This document shows positions 42,701-64,000 of a stretch of 64,000 nt of DNA, in pieces. The notes beneath the pieces were generated by a model. It was not told where the DNA came from, ran no database searches, and worked only from the letters and a program-made list of their open reading frames with translations. The position numbers and the translations under genes were made by a program. This DNA is from Rapana venosa (taxonomy: Eukaryota; Mollusca; Gastropoda; Neogastropoda; Muricidae), in assembly GCA_028751875.1 (NCBI GenBank), contig CM054135.1:11046631-11110630 (forward strand). Reading direction: 5' to 3'. Numbering within the stretch: the stretch's first letter is position 1; the number at the start of each line of letters is the position of its first letter.

Positions 42701-43028
42701 GTCTGTGCATGAGATAAAAGAAAAAACCAAAGAAATTATGGGAGGGACAGGGGTGGGCGGTGGGGGCATTGGACAGCTTAAAATGCAGCAAGAACTCTGT
42801 GTGTGTGTGTTGAATTTAAAAGTTAAGTAAGCATAGTTTCAAGACCACACCCCCTGTCTTGCATGCACACTCATAACCCTCCCTTAATGTTCTTTCTCAT
42901 AACTGTCTTGTCATATGTGAGAAACTGGGGAGCGGAGTAAAGTGTATGTTATTATCTTGATCATGTGCATGCATACTTTTGTGATACTTATGGACCCATA
43001 CACAGACCGGATATATATCGTCCATGAT

Positions 43029-43938
43029 TATTATGAAGTTATTTTTATTTATTTATTTATTTTTTTGGGCTGCCTCATCTTCTGTGACGTCCCCCGTCCT
43101 GCTGTTCCCACGCCGCTCATTCCAATCTCCCGGCCACAGCCAAACCCAGATTTGTAATGTCTCATCCTCAGAGTCGGAGGTTCACAGGGAGCCAATCACC
43201 ATCAGGCCGCCGCGGGGCCACCAGCCAGAGGGGCCCTGCACTGCTGCTGGGTCACTTTGGTGGTGTTCAGTGGTGCCTGTTCTGAGCTAACATACGCAGG
43301 ACACCACCTACTAAGCCCCTACTAACGACAGTATTAGCTCAGTCGCGGAGCCAGACTGAGTAAGTTGCCCACCCGAGGTGGCAACCACCACAACGTCCCT
43401 CCAACGACCGTCCCCCGCGAACCTCCAACCCAAAGGCTTTTGACACAAGCTCTCCACAGGCACAGAAGTGTATGGAAGTGTATGGGCAAACCGAATCTGA
43501 GGTCACCATGAGACCAGAGAAACTGGGACCACCGAATCAGAGGCAATTTTTTTTATTGCATGATGATCAATGACAATGAGGATGATGTAATGATGCTGCT
43601 GTGGAAGTGCATATGCTTTGAGACTACTTGACAGGGTTGTACTCTACGCTTACTATCATAATATATCCCGGCGTCAACCGGGCCCGAGAGATACAGACAC
43701 CTGCAGTGTTGGTCAGGTAATTTGAGCAACACTCTCAAATTCGCATCCGTTAAGTGGATGAAGCTCGACTGTGTGGTCCCAGTCTTCCCACTGAGCCCAC
43801 AGCACACTCACTCTGGGTAGGAGCCGGCCGGAGTCCGAAAAAACCCTATGACTCTTATGGGATTCAAACCCGCGACCTTCCAGTCCGTAACCCAAGGCGC
43901 TAACCACTGCGCCATGGCGGCTGGTATTATGAAGTTAT
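43029..43938 (-). repeat. SINE-D, young ~0.88-kb tRNA-headed retroposon with perfect 14-bp target duplication
   Basis: TATTATGAAGTTAT occurs at 43,029-43,042 and 43,925-43,938. Between them, on the minus strand, is an 882-bp element. It starts with a tRNA-like head (GGCGCAGTGGTTAGCGCC; B box GGTTTGAATCCC near 43,857-43,872) and ends in an A-rich tail (AAAAAAATAAATAAATAAAT). The body has no open frame and no RT similarity I can see. It is homologous to the decayed copy at 3,655-4,590, which proves a dispersed family. The length is unusual for a SINE. Confidence 0.85.
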
Positions 43939-44139
43939 ATACACAGACTGAAGACATGCAGTGCATAAACACACACGCACATATACATATATGTGCATGC
44001 AAGTGTGCATATAGGTGTGCATACAGGTGCACATGCATTCATTCACTTGCACACACACACACACCACTCATAAACATGCAATTCAATGTATTCATGCAGC
44101 TATGAGCATGCTCTCACATGCATGCACACATGCACGCAC

Positions 44140-44260
44140 ATACATATGCACACACACTCACTCACTGTCTCTCTCTCTCTCTCTCACTCACTGTCTCTCT
44201 CTCTGTTGCTCTCTCTCACTCTCTCGTACACATGCATTCACGCACGCATGCATGCATGCA
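44140..44260. repeat. CT-rich and GCAT-rich simple sequence
   Basis: (TC)n segments at about 44,166-44,225 and GCATGCATGCACGCATGC-type sequence near 44,240-44,270. No gene. Confidence 0.85.
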
Positions 44261-44319
44261 CGCATGCATAAACTATTCAGTTTACACATGTACTGATCAT
44301 TGTAAAAATTTAAGCATAC

Positions 44320-44920
44320 CCTCGTATTTCAGGCATAATATATGTTATAGTTATATAACACACTTTTTTGAAAACATTTACTTCCTTGACTGTTTTTGGG
44401 TCAAGTTTTACTCATTTTCAGAAGGGATTAACCTGATCACACAAACTGCAGAAATGTAGAGAACAGTGGCAGAGTTGGGGGATGTCTGTTGACCCAGTGG
44501 TGACCCTTCCTTGCTGTACTGTACTGTTACCTTCCTGACCATTCCATGTTATCATAAGCGGTGCTTGAAGATATGGGGCTGCCAATTTGGTGTGCACTGT
44601 GAGTTCAGTGGTGACTGGGGGTCTGATCCAGCTGCTTAGTTATTATAAATGTGGCTGGAGAGCGGTTAAGTAATGGCATTAATTAATCAGTCGTTTTTCT
44701 TAATCCGCTTCACTTTGGTTGTTTATGCTGTAGTGGGCAGCAAGAAGTGCTTATTGAAGACTGACAGCTGGTGGGTTTTATTGTTTTGGTTTTGAGTTTT
44801 GTTTGTTTTTTGAGCAATGTGTGTTATTGTGGAGGGCATACTATGCGTGGTGAGGTAGCAGTTGTGCTTGCTGAGTAGTTGTGCAGGAGCTTGCATGTTA
44901 TGTATGTTAGTTCTGTGCTA
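44320..44920. other. Intergenic, no gene seen
   Basis: Unique AT-rich sequence without coding support or recognised repeat. Confidence 0.45.
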
Positions 44921-44929
44921 GCATGTTAA

Positions 44930-45107
44930 TGCATGCATACATACATGTGCACACAAACATGCACATATGCACACACACACACACACACAGAGCCACACAT
45001 ACACAGAGAGCCACACACATACATACGCACACACACATACTCACACATACTCACACTCACACAGAGCCACGCACACACATACATACGCACACACACATAC
45101 TCGCGCA

Positions 45108-45147
<40 letters not shown>

Positions 45148-45155
45148 CACACACG

Positions 45156-45206
<51 letters not shown>
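44930..45206. repeat. (CA)n block with a higher-order 'AGAGCCACACA' unit
   Basis: CA arrays are interrupted by ACAGAGCCACAC and ACATACATACGCAC in repeating order, showing duplication of larger segments. It ends in near-perfect (CA)n at about 45,165-45,204. Confidence 0.9.
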
Positions 45207-45207
<1 letters not shown>

Positions 45208-45208
<1 letters not shown>

Positions 45209-45420
45209 CTTGTTCCTTTCCTTCCTATCACCACCTCCTTGTCTGTTTTTCTTGGTTCGATTCTCCTTAAAAGATAACAGTTCTTTCCTACATGGAAGTC
45301 AGATGTGCTGGGCCATTGTTTTCAGGTGCTTAATGGCAGCACAATGCATTTTTGCTCACATGACAATTGACAGACAACAATAGTTGCTGTCTGAACATTT
45401 GATAAAGAAGAAGAAGTCAT
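45208..45420 (+). repeat. Repeat G, copy 2, ending in (GAA)n
   Basis: See the copy at 25,402-25,650 for the shared blocks. This one begins right at the end of the CA array. Confidence 0.6.
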
Positions 45421-45899
45421 CACACCTGGGAATCGTTTATGAGGGAACACAATATATAGCTGCATCAATGGCTTGTCATTTGATAAAAGAGAAATCAATA
45501 TCGTTTGCATCATTTCGATTGATCTGATTTAGGAATATTTTGTCTTCTTCAGCAACTATAGCTTTCTACAGTTATTTCCCCAGTTGAGATCATTATCTCT
45601 TTAATTATTGTTATGGATATTTTTTAGACAACTTAACCATGGCCCATGCCTATTGAACCGGCAGTGGGTGAGTCACCATCAGGTTGGGAGGTTTCAGTCA
45701 CAAGTTCAAGGAAGGGCATGGTCGAGTCTTTCCTTGTTCATGTTCATGTTGTTTTGGGGTCAACTCATGCTCGCGGCTGCCAGTCTTCCCTGGGCAGACT
45801 TACATGAAGGTGGACTCAGTGTATCATCTGTATGCAGTTATATAACAAGTTTCTTGATACTTAGTTTAATTTTTAAAAACAAGTTTGTTTTTAAATTGA

Positions 45900-45941
45900 T
45901 TCTTTATGAAGAATGTGTGTGTGTTTGTTTGTTTATGTTTG

Positions 45942-45990
<49 letters not shown>

Positions 45991-46110
45991 TGTGTTGTGG
46001 TTTGTTGTGTTGTGTGTTTGTGTCTGTGAGTTTGTTTGTGTGTGTGGTGTTTGTGTCGTGTTTGTGTGTGTGTGTGTGTTGTGGTTGAGAGAGAGAGAGA
46101 GAGGAGAGAG

Positions 46111-46151
<41 letters not shown>

Positions 46152-46176
46152 TGTGTGTGTGTGTGTGTGTGTGTCT
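45900..46176. repeat. (GT)n-(GA)n-(GT)n compound microsatellite
   Basis: GT at about 45,943-46,080 with GTTT variants, GA at 46,086-46,149, GT again to 46,174. Confidence 0.93.
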
Positions 46177-46523
46177 TGTGACTTACACGTGCAGAACAAT
46201 TGATCATTTGATTAAGGCATTATCTTTCACTATATAATACCATATGATTCATGTAATATGAAATCGTCGAGTCACATGTTTTGCTATCATTGTATCAGTA
46301 CACTGGCTACCTCATGTATTGGGAAAGAATGTGAACAAGTAAACGTTGTTGGGGCAAGCTGACTGTCGCTGTTGTTTATTAGGAAACAGACTGCTGCTCT
46401 GTCAATGCTGATTGTGTGAATAATTCTGCTGATGATCAGCTAGGTTTGGATTGTTATGTCATAGTTAAGGGTTGGGTTTTTTTCCTGTTTAGAAGCATTT
46501 TTTCAGTGCTGTTACAATGTGTG

Positions 46524-46525
<2 letters not shown>

Positions 46526-46575
<50 letters not shown>
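46526..46575. repeat. (GT)n array
   Basis: About 24 perfect GT units. Confidence 0.93.
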
Positions 46576-46577
<2 letters not shown>

Positions 46578-47491
46578 TCATACATTGCACATGTATGCTA
46601 ATGCTTGCCTACAATTATTTATATTTTTGTGCTTATCCATGTTTGTGCTAGGTAGTACCCTTACTTTTTGTAATTTTGGTATGTTTATGTTTTTTAGTTG
46701 TTGGTATTTTAAAAAATTCTAAGCTCAAAGTAAAACAAAACAAAAAAAGAAGATATTTTGTGACATTGCCAAACAAAATCGGTTTGTAAATTTCTGCCCC
46801 CCCCTTCTTCCCACTTGTTTTTGTAAAAGCCTTGAACCAACACTGTATATTATTCATATCCGTAAAGATACATATATGTGTGTGGGTGAGTGAGTGAGTG
46901 TTTATGTGTTTGTTTGTTTGTGTGTGTGCTTCAGTGAATAGATGCAATGTATCCTGGCTCATATAATGGGTGCTCAGTGTGTGGATGGCTTATATAATCA
47001 GTCTCCAATGCCTCTGTACAATTTCCAATTGTCTAGCTCTTGTTGCCTGATGTAGAAGTGTGTGTGTGGTATGTTTGTGTGTGTGTGTTTGTGTGTGTGT
47101 GTGTGAGAGAGTGTGTGTGTGTGTCCGTGTCTGTGTATGTGTATGTGCGAGTGCACGCATATAATGTCATCTTGTGTGTGGACTAACCTACATAAAAACT
47201 ACAATACATGTACAAAACTGACTAAAGCCTCACAAGATCAGAGGCCTGCTGCCCACCACACTGAACATTATGTAAGTTTCATTTCAGTTTAAACAACTAG
47301 TCTTTCTTTTAGATTTAAGCTTTAACTCGTTATCGTTTGTCAGCAAAGGGAGAAAGGAAAGGAAGAAATAATCATACCTCATTACATGCATAGAGATGAA
47401 GGTGTTGACTGTGGGCTCAGCGTGAATCTCTCAGTACACATGAAGCAGCTGGAGATAGAAAACTGAAGGCTGAAGAGCAAGACGGGTGGGT

Positions 47492-47538
<47 letters not shown>
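47492..47538. repeat. G homopolymer, 47 nt
   Basis: An uninterrupted run of 47 G, with further GGG tracts on either side. It could form a G-quadruplex on the plus strand. The exact length may reflect assembly limits. Confidence 0.9.
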
Positions 47539-47539
<1 letters not shown>

Positions 47540-47599
47540 GTGGGGGGATGGAGTGAGATGAGGGGGAAAAAGGTAGGGAAGACCCTCCCATCGATTACA

Positions 47600-48291
47600 G
47601 CTTGTGCCTGGGGAATGCACATGAATGTTTGATGTGTGCAGGTGGTAGCCCGGCCAGATGACAGCGCGATTGATTCTCCCCCCCTAGGACTATGCAGAGT
47701 TGTCACACCGACAGTCATGGTGGCCGCCGTCACTGTCGTCCTGACCTCGGCGCAAGTCTTTCATCGGATGTGTTATGATTTGGACGGAGCCCCAGCTGAG
47801 GACGCTCCTTGACTGCTGGGTCAGTCTGTGTGGTCTCTTGACTGGAGTCTGTCAGACACCTCATGCCTGATTCTGGGTGGACTGCCATGTTACATGACAG
47901 GGGAAAACATCACAGTCCACGTCTTCATAGGTGTTTGACAAGTGTACAAGAAACCAAGCAATAGCAAAAATATCAACAGTGAAGAAGTAAAATGTCAAGT
48001 TTTGTAAGTCTTTCGAAAAGTAATGTAAAACAAAGTTCATCAAGAAAGCCACACTGATTCTGTAATGTCAGTTGTGAACAATGTAGGTCTCGACACAAAA
48101 AGCACAGTGATATAAATGACCTGTTGCATTATTTAAAAGGAAGGGAAAATCTGCCCTGAGTGTTGAACAGTTGTAAGTGTTCCTGTACATTCTGTTCACT
48201 TTTATGAGCAACAGCCATCCAGTCTTGCACAAAATAACTAGCTGTGGAAAAGTAGTGAGTGATGGTGTGAAGGGGGACACGACCCACAGCC
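47600..48291 (+). other. MICALL upstream region / probable 5' UTR
   Basis: Unique, moderately CpG-containing sequence near 47,645-47,800 (CCCGGCCAGATGACAGCGCG, GTGGCCGCCGTCACTGTCGTC), then AT-rich to the start codon. No TATA box was seen. The transcript start is not visible. Confidence 0.3.
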
Positions 48292-63729
<15,438 letters not shown>

Positions 63730-63739
63730 GTAAGTCTGC

Positions 63740-63794
63740 TTTCCTTTCTTTCTTTTTTTTTCTTTTTTTCTTTCTTTCTTTTTTCTTCTTTTTT

Positions 63795-63826
<32 letters not shown>

Positions 63827-63850
63827 TCCTTTCTTTCTTTTCTTTCTCTG
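63740..63850. repeat. (TTTC)n pyrimidine tract in MICALL intron 5
   Basis: About 110 bp of TTTC-type repeat begins 11 bp after the exon 5 donor (AGT|GTAAGT, 63,729/63,730). Confidence 0.92.
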
Positions 63851-64000
63851 AGCACCCAGCTTGTGCAAGTCCTTAAGGCACTGCACTGAAACTTTCATGA
63901 GGTATACATGTCTTTGTCGTTGTTGCAGACCTGGCAATGCCCATCTCTCCCCGAGTCAGGTTGCATGTTTTGAATGTTTTGTGTCGTCCATACCATTCCA

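Noticed and set aside
43850..43920. Functional tRNA gene
   Set aside because: A and B boxes are present but the sequence does not fold as a tRNA and leads into a retroposon body. The same holds for the heads at 26,032, 28,859, 34,136 and 59,767.
47382..47733. Proline-rich proteins on the minus strand
   Set aside because: Produced by the G47 homopolymer. No start, splice or domain support.
63730..63876. Continuation of the MICALL frame past 63,729
   Set aside because: AGT|GTAAGT is a consensus donor and the following codons are a (TTTC)n tract (Phe/Leu/Ser runs).
63928..63975. Possible next MICALL exon after TTGTTGCAG at 63,927
   Set aside because: In the required phase it stops after 14 codons without any bMERB-like sequence. 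It is probably a chance acceptor or needs sequence beyond the window.

Overview
The window is eukaryotic nuclear DNA. Genes are split by GT-AG introns of roughly 0.4 to 9 kb, intergenic DNA is AT-rich, (CA/GT)n, (GA/CT)n and (TA)n arrays are abundant, and there are many tRNA-headed retroposons. The gene sequences, the SINE cores and a relict 2A-like LINE leader together suggest a mollusc, perhaps a marine gastropod. The sequence alone does not prove this.

Genes. (1) SAR1, the COPII small GTPase, lies on the minus strand. Its six coding exons between 7,997 and 16,316 splice in frame to a complete 193-residue protein, and a leader exon lies near 18,242-18,312. (2) MRPS24 (mitoribosomal protein uS3m) lies on the plus strand with three exons between 18,436 and 24,565, giving 171 residues. 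Its start codon is only about 120 bp from the SAR1 leader, so the two housekeeping genes form a head-to-head pair with a probable shared promoter. (3) A MICAL-like (MICALL) gene lies on the plus strand from 48,292 to beyond the right edge. Five exons encode a calponin-homology domain, an apparently half-sized LIM module and a long disordered region (1,208 residues in the window). The C-terminal bMERB domain expected of the family would lie beyond the edge.

Mobile DNA. A structurally complete piggyBac element (21,901-24,169) has an open 571-codon transposase, 14-bp perfect terminal repeats and TTAA on both sides. It sits in MRPS24 intron 2, inside an older repeat that has a second, unoccupied copy at 54.9 kb. 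A 5'-truncated RTE-like LINE with an open reverse transcriptase frame (48,717-50,641) sits inside a SINE in MICALL intron 1. I name the other repeat families as follows. SINE-A and SINE-B share a tRNA head and body but have different tails. SINE-C has a tRNA-like plus 5S-rRNA-like head. SINE-D is a tRNA-headed retroposon of about 0.88 kb. SINE-E is a tRNA SINE with a conserved-core look and a perfect 14-bp target duplication. A 153-bp TTAA-flanked MITE candidate and several LINE fragments are also present.

Layout. 1-7,996: intergenic and downstream of SAR1. 7,997-18,312: SAR1. 18,313-18,435: shared promoter. 18,436-24,565: MRPS24 with piggyBac. 24,566-48,291: gene-poor repeat-rich DNA with a 43-bp minisatellite and two possible unassigned first exons or promoters (30.5-31.1 kb and 41.1-41.3 kb). 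48,292-64,000: MICALL, whose first intron alone is 9.2 kb and full of insertions. No bacterial-type operon, CRISPR array, rRNA gene or functional tRNA gene was seen.
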